Translations under genes and position numbers: made by a program | Shown here: in pieces, positions 24,785 through 37,074 of the stretch | How positions within the stretch are numbered: the first letter of the stretch is position 1 | How the letters are laid out: each line of letters starts with the position of its first letter | Assembly (NCBI GenBank): GCA_963745665.1 | Contig: CAVUYE010000002.1 | Span: 1,984,001-2,048,000, forward strand | Reading direction: 5' to 3' | Source: Bog-473 sp963745665 | GTDB lineage: Bacteria > Actinomycetota > Acidimicrobiia > Acidimicrobiales > RAAP-2 | Length of the DNA stretch: 64,000 nt | The notes under the pieces: model-generated | The model's input: the letters and a program-made list of their open reading frames with translations, nothing else | Told to the model about the DNA's origin: nothing | Databases searched by the model: none

Positions 24785-25643
24785 CGGTCGATGTCCCGGT
24801 GGAAGACCGACACCGGCTCGCCGTTCCCGCTCAGGCGCGTCGCCAGCTCCCGGGCCAGCGTGACCGAGCGGTGCCGCCCGCCCGTGCACCCCATGGCGAT
24901 GGTGAGGTACGACTTCCCCTCCCGGGAAAAGGCGGGGAGGATGCTCGTCAGCAGGTCGACCACCTTGTCCAGGAAGGCCTGCGACTCGGGCTGGCCCAGC
25001 ACGTAGTCGCGCACCGGCTGGTCCTCGCCGCTGTAGGGCCGCAGCTCCTCGACCCAGAACGGGTTGGGCAGGAAGCGGCAGTCGAAGACCACGTCGACAT
25101 CGAGCGGGAGGCCGTGCTTGTAGCCGAAGGAGATCACCGACGTCTGCATGTGCGGTGCCTCGTCGTCGCCGAACGCCTCCAAGATGCGCGGCGGAGCTGG
25201 TTGGAGTTGAGCTCGCTCGTGTCGACCAGGAGGTCGGCGCGCTCGCGCACGGGCCCCAGCAGCTTGCGCTCACCGTCGATCGACTCCTCCACCCCGCGCG
25301 CCGCCAGCGGGTGGCGCCGCCGCGTGCCCTCGTAGCGCCGCACCAGCACGTCGTCGGCGGCGTCGAGGAAGACGACCCGCACCCGCTTGCGGGTGGCCCG
25401 CAGCTCGTCGAGGACGTCGGGCAGGTCGTCGAAGTACTCGGGGCCGGTGTTGCTGCCGCCGCGTCCGATCACGAGCGCCACCCGCTCGATGCCCGACCCC
25501 GGGCGGTCCACCATCTCGACCATCTTCATGATGAGGCCGGCCGGCAGGTTGTCGATGACGAACCAGCCCACGTCCTCGAGGGCCGCCGCCACCGTCGAAC
25601 GCCCGGCGCCCGACATCCCCGTCACCACCACGAACTCGCTCAT
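24781..25643 (-). CDS. rapZ: RapZ-family nucleotide-binding protein, with one indel
   Basis: The N-terminal MSEFVVVTGMSGAGRST contains Walker A, and FVIDNLPAGL follows. The C-terminal SVISFGYKHGLPLDVDVVFD and AMGCTGGRHRSV are typical. The frame changes at about 25187; the gene is one base short of a whole number of codons, so this one looks like a lost base (or two gained). Corrected length is about 287 aa. It is coupled to uvrC (ATGA at 25640-25643) and yvcK. Confidence 0.88.
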
Positions 25644-27589
25644 CGTCCCCCAGCCTCGCGCCGCACAGCCTCGCGTCCTGACACCGTGCGCCCAGCCACC
25701 GTGCGCCCAGCCACCGTGCGCCCGCCCAGGGAGTGGGTGACCTCGTACACGGCGAGCCCGACGTCGTCGGGCAACCACGACCGGGACAGCAGCTCCTCCA
25801 GCGGGGCCGCCCGCACGGCGTTCACCCCGCCCATCTCCTTGACGAGCCGGGCCTTGCGGGCCGGCCCCAGGCCCGGGATGTCGTCGAGGGCGCTCCTGGT
25901 CATCCGCTTGCCCCGGCGCTCCCGGTGGAAGGTGATGGCGAAGCGATGTGCCTCGTCGCGCAGTCGTTGCAGCAGGTAGAGGGCGTCCGAGCCCCGGCGC
26001 AGGCGCACCGGGTCGGGCGAGCCCGGCCGGTAGACCTCCTCGAACTGCTTGGCCAGCGAGGCCAGCTCGACCTCGTCTTCGAGCCCGAGCTCGCGCACGA
26101 CCCGTTCGGCCACCCCGAGCTGGCCCTTGCCGCCGTCGACGACGATCAGGTTGGGGCGGTAGGCGAAGCGGCGCGGGCGTCCGTCCGCCGGTACCTCGGT
26201 CGGCTGCTTCAGGGCGGTGAGCCGCCGCGTCAACACCTCTTCCATCGCCGCGTAGTCGTCGTTGCCGGCGACGGACTTGACCTTGAAGCGCCGGTAGTCC
26301 GAACGCTTGGCCAGCCCGTCCTCGAACACGACCATCGAGCCCACGTAGTCGGTCCCCTGCAGGTGGCTCATGTCGTAACACTCGATGCGCAGCGGGGCCT
26401 GGCGCAGCGACAGCGCCGACTGCAGTTCGGTGAGCGCCTTGGAGCGGGCGTTGTGGTCGGCCGCCCGCCGCAGCCGGTGGCGGGCCAGATCCTCGCTCGC
26501 CGAGCGCGTCACGGTCTCTTGCAGGGCGCGCTTGGCGCCCCGCTGCGGGACCGCAATGTCGACCGGGCCGCCCCGAATGGTGTGCAGCCAGCTCTGCAGC
26601 AGCGGCCGGTCGGCCGGCTCCTCGGGCACGAGCAGGCGCCGCGGCACCTCGGCGCCGTCGGCCCCGTAGACCTGGGCCACGACCTGCGCCATGAACTCGG
26701 GCCCCGACAGGTCCTCCACCTTCTCCGCCACGAAGCCCCGGTGGCCCACCACACGGCCTCGGCGCACGAGGAAGATCTGCACGGACGCCTCCAGCGGATC
26801 CTCGGCCATTCCCACCACGTCGAAGTCCTCGGCCCGGTCCGAGACCATCTGTTGGGACTCGGCGGCCTTGTGCACGGCGATGATCCGGTCGCGCAGGCGG
26901 GCGGCGCGCTCGAACTGCAGCTCCTCGCTGGCGGTCAGCATCTCGGCCTCCAGCCGGGCCAGCACCGGCTCGGTGTCGCCCGAGAGGAACCCCATGAGGT
27001 CGTTGACGTAGCCGTCGTACGCCTCGTGGTCGACCGCACCGACGCACGGGCCCGAGCAGCGGTCGATGTCGTAGAGGAGGCAGGGCCGGCCCAGGCGCTC
27101 GTGCCGGGTGAACTTCGTGTCCGAGCACGTGCGGACAGGGAAGCTCCTGACGAGGAGGTCGAGCGTGCTGCGGATGGCGCCGGCGTTGCCGTAGGGGCCG
27201 AAGTAGCGCACGCCCTTGCGCTTGCGCCCACGGACGACGGCGGGGCGGGGCCACTCCTCGTTGAGCGTGACGGCGAGCCACGGGTAGCTCTTGTCGTCCT
27301 TGAGGCGGACGTTGTAGCGCGGCAGGTGGGCCTGAATGAGCGAGTGCTCGAGGATCAGGGCGTCGACCTCGGCGTCGACCACCACCCACTCGACGTGGTC
27401 GGCCTGGGCCACCATCTGCGCCGTGCGGGGCCCGAGCTGGGCCGACTTCTGCCAGTAGTTGGGCAGGCGGTGGCGCAGGGACTTGGCCTTGCCCACGTAG
27501 AGGACCCGGCCCTCGGCGTCGTAGAACTGGTAGGAGCCGGGGGCGTCCGGGATGGACCCGGTGGGCGGGCGGTCGTGCACTGGACTCAT
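25640..27589 (-). CDS. uvrC: UvrABC system protein C
   Basis: The 649-aa protein has a GIY-YIG nuclease domain (GSYQFYDAEGRVLYVGKAKSL), a UVR motif region near residue 210, a central IECYDMSHLQGTDYVGSMVVF (RNase H-like endonuclease) and tandem HhH motifs (LDDIPGLGPARKARLV). It makes both incisions in nucleotide excision repair. The start is the ATG at 27589 (MSPVHDRPP). The C-terminal tail has three GRTVA-like repeats, absent from typical UvrC. Confidence 0.93.
   Translation of the reverse strand: MSPVHDRPPTGSIPDAPGSYQFYDAEGRVLYVGKAKSLRHRLPNYWQKSAQLGPRTAQMVAQADHVEWVVVDAEVDALILEHSLIQAHLPRYNVRLKDDKSYPWLAVTLNEEWPRPAVVRGRKRKGVRYFGPYGNAGAIRSTLDLLVRSFPVRTCSDTKFTRHERLGRPCLLYDIDRCSGPCVGAVDHEAYDGYVNDLMGFLSGDTEPVLARLEAEMLTASEELQFERAARLRDRIIAVHKAAESQQMVSDRAEDFDVVGMAEDPLEASVQIFLVRRGRVVGHRGFVAEKVEDLSGPEFMAQVVAQVYGADGAEVPRRLLVPEEPADRPLLQSWLHTIRGGPVDIAVPQRGAKRALQETVTRSASEDLARHRLRRAADHNARSKALTELQSALSLRQAPLRIECYDMSHLQGTDYVGSMVVFEDGLAKRSDYRRFKVKSVAGNDDYAAMEEVLTRRLTALKQPTEVPADGRPRRFAYRPNLIVVDGGKGQLGVAERVVRELGLEDEVELASLAKQFEEVYRPGSPDPVRLRRGSDALYLLQRLRDEAHRFAITFHRERRGKRMTRSALDDIPGLGPARKARLVKEMGGVNAVRAAPLEELLSRSWLPDDVGLAVYEVTHSLGGRTVAGRTVAGRTVSGREAVRREAGGR
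25682..25727. repeat. 15-bp tandem repeat encoding the UvrC tail
   Basis: The unit CACCGTGCGCCCAGC is repeated about three times at the 3' end of uvrC and encodes GRTVAGRTVAGRTVSGR. Slippage expansion is likely, and it has no known role. Confidence 0.65.
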
Positions 27590-27758
27590 TCTACTTTTGC
27601 GCTGTCTCGCGCCGGCGCTGGTAGAGGGCGGTAGAGTGGGTGGTGCCGGCCTGGTTTCCGGCATACAACCTCGCATCGAGGCCGACATACCCGCGGATGG
27701 GCGACCAGGCTGTCCCCGCCGGCCATATCGATGCACTCCCGACAAGGGGGCAGAACAG

Positions 27759-28866
27759 ATGCTCAGGCTGCAGACGCCACTTCCGGAGCGCTACACGTCC
27801 GCAGACGCGGCGTCGTTGGACTCGATGATCGGTGCGGCCAAGGCCGCCCTGGGGTCCCGGGTGTTCATTCTGGGGCACCACTACCAGCGCGACGAGGTGA
27901 TGCGCTGGGCCGATGCCCGGGGGGACTCTTTCGGGTTGTCCCGTATTGCTGCCGGTCAGAGTTCGGCGGAATTCATCGTCTTCTGTGGGGTGCACTTCAT
28001 GGCGGAGTCGGCCGACGTGTTGACGGGCGACCACCAACAGGTGCTGCTCCCCGACCTCAACGCCGGGTGCTCCATGGCCGACATGGCGGACATCGACCAG
28101 GTGGAGGAGGCGTGGGACGAGCTGAGTCGTGTGGTGGACGTGGACCAGTTGATCCCGGTCACCTACATGAACTCGGCGGCGTCTTTGAAGGCCTTCGTGG
28201 GGCGGCACGGCGGTGCCGTCTGTACCTCGTCGAACGCCCGGGCGGTGCTGACCTGGGCCTTGGATCGCTCAGCGGGGCGGGGCGAGCGGGTGCTGTTCTT
28301 CCCGGACCAGCATTTGGGGAGGAACACGGGCTTCGAGCTCGGGTACGGCGCCGACGACATGCACGTCTGGAACCCGCGGCTGGAGCTGGGCGGCGTTGAG
28401 CGAGCGCGAGGTGAAGGAGTCCACGCTGCTGCTGTGGAAGGGGCACTGTTCGGTGCACCAGCGCTTCCGGCCGGCGCACGTGGCCGCGTTCCGCGCCGAG
28501 TACCCCTCCGGCATCGTCATGGTGCACCCGGAGTGCGCCCACGACGTGGTGGAGCTCGGCGACGTCGTCGGATCGACCGACGCCATCATCCGCGCCGTGG
28601 CTGCCGCACCGTCCGGCTCGGTGATCGGCGTGGCGACCGAGATCCACTTGGTGAACCGTTTGAATAACGAGTCACCCGACAAGACGGTCGTCTGCCTCGA
28701 CCCGCTGGTGTGCCCCTGCTCCACCATGTCGCGCATCGATCCGCAGCACCTGGCCTGGGTGCTCGAGGGCTTGGTGGAGGGCGAGGTGCGCAACCGCATC
28801 GTGGTCGACCCCGAGACCACGGAATGGGCCAAGGTGGCGCTCGAGCGGATGCTGGCCATTACTTGA
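27759..28866 (+). CDS. nadA: Quinolinate synthase NadA, with one apparent +1 indel
   Basis: The gene encodes a [4Fe-4S] enzyme condensing iminoaspartate and DHAP to quinolinate for NAD synthesis. Visible parts are ILGHHYQRDEVMRWADARGD, VFCGVHFMAESADVL, VTYMNSAASLKAF, MVHPECAHDVVELGD and VCPCSTMSRIDP. The iron-sulphur ligands would be the Cys of FCGVHF, PECAH and the VCPC motif. One extra G at about 28393 (after LELGG) breaks the frame before SEREVKESTLLLWKG. The ATG at 27759 has a GGGGG stretch upstream. It is divergent from uvrC and stands alone; no nadB or nadC is seen in the window. Confidence 0.9.
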
Positions 28867-28967
28867 GCGCTTGACGGTTTGAGGGCTTGAGGAGGGCTGA
28901 CCCACTGGTTGTGCAGCGCCGGTAGGGTCGCCTCAGTCCGGTACCGCGCCGACAGGAGGCCATTGCC

Positions 28968-29732
28968 GTGAGCGACTTTCCCGCCCCACCCGTACCGGTC
29001 AACCATGTGCAGCCGGTGCCGCGCCGGATCCGGACGTTTCTGGCCGGGGTCGTCGTGGTCGACACGACCGAGGCCCGTTACGTGTGGGAGAACACCGCCT
29101 ACCCGCAGTACTACATCCCTCTGGCTGACGTCCGGGCTGACGTCCTCATAGACGAAGGACAGGCCATGGAGACGTCGAGGGGCGACGCCAGGCGCTACGG
29201 CGTGCGCGTCGGCGACGTCGAACGGCCGAGCGCGGCCACCGTCCTGACGGCGGCCAAGGTCGAGGGTCTCGACGACACCGTCCGCTTCTCGTGGTCCGCC
29301 TTCGACTCCTGGTTCGAGGAGGACGAGCAGGTCTTCGTGCACCCGCGCAACCCCTACACCCGCGTCGACTCCCTGCGGTCGAGCCGGCGCCTGCGCGTCG
29401 AGTCCAAAGGTGTCGTCCTGGCCGAGACCACCTCGCCGGTGCTCTGTTTCGAGACCGGGCTCCCGACCCGCTATTACGTCGACCGGACCGATGTCGACTT
29501 CACCCACCTGGTGCCGTCGGACACTCAGACCTCGTGCCCTTACAAGGGGACCACGAGCGGCTACTGGTCGGCCAACGTCGAGCTGCGCATCCACCCTGAC
29601 ATTGCCTGGACATACGACTTCCCGACGCGGGATCTCCTGCCCATCGCCGGGTTGATCGCCTTCTACAACGAGAAGATCGACCTGTTCCTCGACGGTCAGT
29701 TGCTGGAGCGGCCGCACACGCACCTGTCCTGA
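28968..29732 (+). CDS. Double DUF427-domain protein
   Basis: The 254-aa protein has two DUF427 halves. The first runs from ARYVWENTAYPQYYIPLADV and the second has VLAETTSPVLCFETGLPTRYYV and SCPYKGTTSGYWSANV, the most typical stretch. It starts with GTG behind GGAGG, and TAGGGT at 28921-28926 could be a -10 box. The enzymatic role of the family is not established. It is a single-gene unit. Confidence 0.85.
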   Translation: MSDFPAPPVPVNHVQPVPRRIRTFLAGVVVVDTTEARYVWENTAYPQYYIPLADVRADVLIDEGQAMETSRGDARRYGVRVGDVERPSAATVLTAAKVEGLDDTVRFSWSAFDSWFEEDEQVFVHPRNPYTRVDSLRSSRRLRVESKGVVLAETTSPVLCFETGLPTRYYVDRTDVDFTHLVPSDTQTSCPYKGTTSGYWSANVELRIHPDIAWTYDFPTRDLLPIAGLIAFYNEKIDLFLDGQLLERPHTHLS

Positions 29733-29871
29733 GGTTCACTGAGGTTCTGGAGCGCACCGAAGCACGGGCGCGCCGAAGCGCCGGAGTGTTCAGGCTTTCG
29801 AAGTGCCGGCGAGGATCAGCCGGGGTGCTGGCGGGGGCGGGTTGGGCCCGACGTGGTGGCGGCCCGCCCTC

Positions 29872-31044
29872 TCACGCTGCGCTCGGTGGTGGGCGCTGGC
29901 GCTGGTCGCCCGGACGCTCTTGCTGGTTGCGCAGGCGGTTGTGGAAGCCACAGAGCAGGCGGCCGTTCTCTTGGGTGGTGGGACCGCCTTGGGCGTAGGT
30001 CTGAATGTGGTCGACCTGGCAGCTCTCGGCCGGCTCGTAGCAGTGCGGGTGGGTGCAGATGCGGTCGCGCAGCTCTATGGCCCGCCTTGTCCCGCCGCTG
30101 AAGAGGCGGGCCCGCACGCTGACATCGACCCGGTTGCCGAGGCTGAAGATGGCCCGCTCGAAGTAGGCCGAGTCCATCCAGGGCTCGAGGGCAGACGGTG
30201 GGAGCACGGTGCCGTTCTCGAGTTCTGAGATGCGGCCGTGGATCGTCTCGTAGCCGACGAAGACGCTGAAGAGCGGAGCGGGGCGGACGCCGTCAGCGGG
30301 GGCGCTACGGCTTCTCGTCGCCATCTCGACCAGGGCGTCGGCCCGGCGCTGGCCCGAGGTGCGGGAGAGCTCGTCGATCCGAACGCCTCGTCCCAGGCGC
30401 TCTTTGGCCTCGGCACAGTCGGCCTCGAAGAGGTCGTCCTCGAGTCGGTTGAGCTCGTTCGAGACAATCGAGCCCGAGATGGGGTCGAGCGTCATCTGGC
30501 CCAGCCACATGCCCGAGAAGCTGGTCTCCAAAAAGACGTTGCGCGAGGCCTTGCGCTCCTCGTCACTGGCACAGGCCCCGTCGGGGTCGGCCAGCTGCTT
30601 CCAATACGACAGGGCCCGGTAGAAGTCCTCGAAGCCCATCTGCGCAGCCTGGGTCACCAGCATCTCTTCGTCACGGGCCATGGAGGCCTCGGTGCGGTGG
30701 CGCCTCGCCGAGGCGATGGCCTGGGCCGCCTCGGTGCCGATGGCGCCCTCGCGCCAGGCCCCGGCCACCTCGGGCAGGTGACGCAGTGTGCGCCCGAGGC
30801 GCACCCGGCGCTTGGCGGCCGCCCGTGGGACCCGACAGCGCGAGGAGATCCACGAGGCCGCCGTCTTGGCCCCCTCTGCCGCCCACTGCTCCCCCGCCTC
30901 GAAGGCGGCCGTGGCCTCTGTCATGAAGGACTCGAGGCGCGCCGAGAGCCGGTGCAGTTCGACGATGGACTCGCCGTCGCCGTAGTTGGCCGCACCCGAC
31001 GCCACCAGTGCATCGAGTGCGTCTGCGAACTTCTCCAACTCCAT
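29872..31044 (-). CDS. DUF222/HNH endonuclease-like protein
   Basis: The gene encodes 390 aa from MELEKFADALDALVA; an in-frame start at 31098 would add 18 residues. A helical DUF222 region fills the N-terminal two thirds. The C-terminal HNH nuclease motif reads RICTHPHCYEP, then CQVDHIQTYAQGGPTT and LLCGFHN, with the Cys pairs and His intact. These genes are multicopy in actinobacteria and often linked to mobile DNA. Substrate is unknown. Confidence 0.85.
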   Translation of the reverse strand: MELEKFADALDALVASGAANYGDGESIVELHRLSARLESFMTEATAAFEAGEQWAAEGAKTAASWISSRCRVPRAAAKRRVRLGRTLRHLPEVAGAWREGAIGTEAAQAIASARRHRTEASMARDEEMLVTQAAQMGFEDFYRALSYWKQLADPDGACASDEERKASRNVFLETSFSGMWLGQMTLDPISGSIVSNELNRLEDDLFEADCAEAKERLGRGVRIDELSRTSGQRRADALVEMATRSRSAPADGVRPAPLFSVFVGYETIHGRISELENGTVLPPSALEPWMDSAYFERAIFSLGNRVDVSVRARLFSGGTRRAIELRDRICTHPHCYEPAESCQVDHIQTYAQGGPTTQENGRLLCGFHNRLRNQQERPGDQRQRPPPSAA

Positions 31045-31211
31045 GTATCGATGGAAGCACGCGGTTGTCACACATTCGCAGTCGGGAATGCCAACCACAC
31101 TGCGCTGACATCTTCCAAAGTTTGCAGTGACATTTCGTCGATACGGGCGACCATTCTTTAGGGGGGACCGCCGTGCGCTCGGTGGTCGGTGGTGGTTAGG
31201 TGGCTACTTGG

Positions 31212-34070
<2,859 letters not shown>

Positions 34071-34072
34071 CT

Positions 34073-34084
34073 GTGGAGGATACC
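34073..34084 (-). promoter_or_regulatory. Putative -10 (TATCCT) of uvrA
   Basis: On the minus strand TATCCT is followed by 6 nt and then the uvrA ATG at 34070, with no Shine-Dalgarno sequence. A GATGAC at 17-bp distance could act as a -35. It is the same geometry as at 2349, 9039 and 15148. Confidence 0.45.
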
Positions 34085-34177
34085 GGGAGGGTGTGTCACG
34101 TCATCCAGCCCCAGGTCAGGCCGCCGCGCCGATCCCGTCGGAATCGAAGCGGCGGCCTCCCCCAAGATGTCCTTCGC

Positions 34178-36469
34178 TCAGCCCGCCGCCATCCCGACGA
34201 CCGGCGCGTTGAGGTGGAGCGAACCGGCCGAGCCCTGGAAGGGGGCGTCGCCGTAGTTGAAAATCCCGCCGTCGGACGCAGCGAGCCAGTACCCCTTGCC
34301 GCTCGGGCTGGCGGCCATGCCGACCACCGGCTTGTTGAGCACCAACGAACCCGTCGAGCCGTAGAAGTTGGCGTCGCCGTAGTTGAAGATCCCTCCGTCG
34401 GAGGCGACGAGCCAGTAGCCGAGCCCCGTCGGGCTGGCAGCCATGCCCACGACGGACTTGTTGAGGGTCAGGCTGCCGGTCGAGCCGTAGAACAGGGCGT
34501 CGCCGTAGTTGAAGATCCCTCCGTCGGAGGCGACCAGCCAGTAGCCGCCCCCGTCGGGGGTCGTTGCCATGCCCACGATGGGCTTGTTGAGGGGCTGGCC
34601 CCCGCGCGAGCCGAAGAATCCGGCGTCGCCGTAGTTGAAGATCCCTCCGTCGGAGGCGACCAGCCAGTAGCCGCCCCCGTCGGGGGTCGTTGCCATGCCC
34701 ACGATGGGCTTGTTGAGGGGCTGGCCCCCGCGCGAGCCGTGGAAGAGGGCGTCGCCGTAGCTGAAGATGCCCCCGTCGGACGCGACGAGCCAGTAGCCCT
34801 GCCCATCAGGGGAGGGCGCCATGCCCACCATCGGCTGGTTGAGGCGCAGGCCACCGGTCGAGCCCTGGAAGAGGTTGTTGGGGTAGGTGAAGATGCCGCC
34901 GTCCGAGGCATCGAGCCAGTAGCCCTGGGCGCCCGTCCAGGTGTCGAGGAAGCCCTGGGTGAGATTGTTCGTATCGACGAACGAGCCTCCGATCACGCAG
35001 GCGACCGGTGAGTAGCACGCCACCGACCGGGCGTAGTTGTTGCCTGCCGGGTTCACGCCGTTCGGCAGGGGTGCCGCCAGTCCGTTCCACGTGCCCGCCG
35101 ACAGCGTGTCCACCAGGGGCGCCTGTCCAGTGGTCGAAAGGTACTGGCCGACCGTCATGCAGGAGACCGCAGTCGCGCACGAAACCTCGTAGAGGACCGA
35201 TTGCTGGCTGGCCGAGGCCGGCACGTTCGCCGGCTGGGGAGCCGCGGTCCCGGTCCAGGTGCCACCCGACAGGGTGTCGATGAGGCCCACGCCCTTCGGG
35301 GTCGTCGTGTCGTACTGGCCCACCGCCGTGCACGAGGTCGGCGAGCCGCACGAGATTGCGACGAGATTGCTACCCGCGCCGCCGGCGTTCACCGGCAGTG
35401 CGCCCGCCTGGCCGGTCCACGTGGTCCCGTTCCAGGTGTCGATGAGGGGCAGTTCGCTGTCGCTCGCCGTCTGGTAGATGCCGACGCCGATGCACATGGT
35501 CTGCGAGGGGCAGGCGACCTGGATCGCACTCGCGAACTGGTGTCCGTCGCCGTCGTTGCCCGGGTTGGGCCCCTCGGGTGCACGGGAGGTGGTCCAGTTC
35601 CCGTTCGCCAGGACGAGCAGCAGGCCGTTGTCGCTGCTGTCCGTGTCCTCGTAGAACCCGGCGGCGGCGCACGACGTGGCGGTCGCGCAGGAGATCCCGG
35701 TCAGCGTGGAATAGGTCCCCGACGCCCCGGTGGGCAGTGTCGTCACGGAGGAGGTGCTCCACGTGGTGCCCGACAACGTGTCGATCATGGCCACGATGGA
35801 GCCACTGGTATTGACGTAGGACCCCACGGCGACGCACGAGGTGGCCGAGACGCACGTCACGGAGTAGAGCTCGTCGTGGGGATGGTCCGCCGTGATGTCG
35901 TTGGCGGCGTCCGAGGGCAAGGGCGGCTCCTGCGAGGTCCACGTCCCGCCGGACAGGGTGTCGACCACCGGCTCCTGAAACCCGGCCGTGTCGTTGTAGG
36001 AGCCCACGGCCACACAGGAGGAGGGCGTCGGGCACGAGACGGGTCGACAGGGCGCGAGGAACCCACAGCCCTCCGAGCCGAACCAGAATCCCTGCTCGGC
36101 CCCCTGGCCGGAATTCGACGGCTGTGGCGCTTCGGTGTCGGTCCACGACGTCTGGTTCTGCTGCTCGATCAGCCCCCAGAAGTGGCTGGCCGCGTCGTCG
36201 TACCAGCCGACGGTCACGCACGCGTTGGCCGCGCCGCAGCTCGAGCCGGAGGTGTAGACGTTGGGTTGGGGGGAGCTGCTGCCGGCGTCGTTCGGCAGCG
36301 GGGCTTCGGTCGTGGTCCAACCCTGGGCCGGCGCCGCCGCGGCGGGTGCGCTCGGTGTGAGCAGGAAGCCGAGCCCGGCGAGCAGCACCACCACCCCCGA
36401 GAGTGGGGCCATGAGGACCCGGATCGCGCCCTTCGGGCGGGTGGCCTGACCTACATGACGAGCACGCAT
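34178..36469 (-). CDS. Secreted repeat protein with six 42-residue GYWLVASDGGIF repeats
   Basis: The 763-aa protein has a signal peptide (basic start, hydrophobic core about residues 16-40, APAAAAPA). About eight degenerate units of 55-65 residues follow, with Cys pairs (SCATATSCAAAGFYEDT, ISCGSPTSCTAVGQYDT). The C-terminus has six 42-residue repeats (about 510-763) with GYWLVASDGGIFNYGDA and LNKPIVGMA. Both parts look like beta-propeller or beta-solenoid blades. The type is common in secreted Acidimicrobiia proteins; ligand unknown, probably cell-surface or extracellular. Confidence 0.8.
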   Translation of the reverse strand: MRARHVGQATRPKGAIRVLMAPLSGVVVLLAGLGFLLTPSAPAAAAPAQGWTTTEAPLPNDAGSSSPQPNVYTSGSSCGAANACVTVGWYDDAASHFWGLIEQQNQTSWTDTEAPQPSNSGQGAEQGFWFGSEGCGFLAPCRPVSCPTPSSCVAVGSYNDTAGFQEPVVDTLSGGTWTSQEPPLPSDAANDITADHPHDELYSVTCVSATSCVAVGSYVNTSGSIVAMIDTLSGTTWSTSSVTTLPTGASGTYSTLTGISCATATSCAAAGFYEDTDSSDNGLLLVLANGNWTTSRAPEGPNPGNDGDGHQFASAIQVACPSQTMCIGVGIYQTASDSELPLIDTWNGTTWTGQAGALPVNAGGAGSNLVAISCGSPTSCTAVGQYDTTTPKGVGLIDTLSGGTWTGTAAPQPANVPASASQQSVLYEVSCATAVSCMTVGQYLSTTGQAPLVDTLSAGTWNGLAAPLPNGVNPAGNNYARSVACYSPVACVIGGSFVDTNNLTQGFLDTWTGAQGYWLDASDGGIFTYPNNLFQGSTGGLRLNQPMVGMAPSPDGQGYWLVASDGGIFSYGDALFHGSRGGQPLNKPIVGMATTPDGGGYWLVASDGGIFNYGDAGFFGSRGGQPLNKPIVGMATTPDGGGYWLVASDGGIFNYGDALFYGSTGSLTLNKSVVGMAASPTGLGYWLVASDGGIFNYGDANFYGSTGSLVLNKPVVGMAASPSGKGYWLAASDGGIFNYGDAPFQGSAGSLHLNAPVVGMAAG
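34190..34944. repeat. 126-bp tandem coding repeats (six units)
   Basis: These encode the 42-residue C-terminal repeats. The units around 34505-34630 and 34631-34756 are nearly identical at DNA level, including synonymous positions, which points to recent duplication or gene conversion. Confidence 0.75.
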
Positions 36470-36627
36470 CGCGCCCTCCTCCGACTCTCAGTGCCGCTTC
36501 CGATCGCTGTACTACCGCTGCTCGTCGCGGATGGTAACGGATGGATGACCCCGCTGCTCGGGAAACCGCGACCGGGCGCCGATCGTCACGGTCCGGTCAC
36601 CCGGCGCCCGACGACCGACGACCGCGT

Positions 36628-37008
36628 TCAACCGAAGGTCACGTCCTCTTCGCCCCAGTAGGCCTCCACCGCGCTGATCAGTCCGTCGTCGGTGATGGTG
36701 AAGACCTCGACACCCCGGATGTACATGGTGGCGCCGCCGGCCAGACCGAGTGTGATCTCGAAGCGGATGGAGGCCTTGTCGGCCACCGGGTGGACCTCCT
36801 CCACCTCGAAGGTCATGGTCTCGCAGCCGTCGAAGCCGGACTGGATGAAGGCCTTTATCTCGTCGCGGCCCGTGTGCAGGCCGCTCGGGTAGGGGTCCAT
36901 CTGGACGGCGTCGGGGGTGAAGAGCGCGGCGTAGGCGTCGGCGTCCTTGGAGGTGACGACGGCGGCGTAGCGCGCCATGGCGTCTCGGAGTTGGGCGGTG
37001 GTGGGCAC
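36628..37008 (-). CDS. SnoaL-like/NTF2-fold protein
   Basis: The 126-aa protein is predicted to take the cone-shaped SnoaL/ketosteroid isomerase fold: DAMARYAAVVTSKDADAYAALF, then DAVQMDPYPSGLHTGRDEI and the late EVFTITDDGLISAVEAYWG. The family includes isomerases, cyclases and non-enzymatic pocket proteins, so no reaction can be assigned. It is a single gene between a secreted protein and uvrB. Confidence 0.75.
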   Translation of the reverse strand: MPTTAQLRDAMARYAAVVTSKDADAYAALFTPDAVQMDPYPSGLHTGRDEIKAFIQSGFDGCETMTFEVEEVHPVADKASIRFEITLGLAGGATMYIRGVEVFTITDDGLISAVEAYWGEEDVTFG

Positions 37009-37074
37009 GAGCGGAAACGCTAGCCCCGGGCGGGCCGGCTCAGCTCTGTCTGCCTCGCCGGACGCGGGTGGGAC

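Noticed and set aside
27630..27758. Possible NAD-sensing riboswitch in the nadA leader
   Set aside because: I looked for paired, conserved elements in the 120-nt leader and found nothing beyond ordinary GC-rich pairing.
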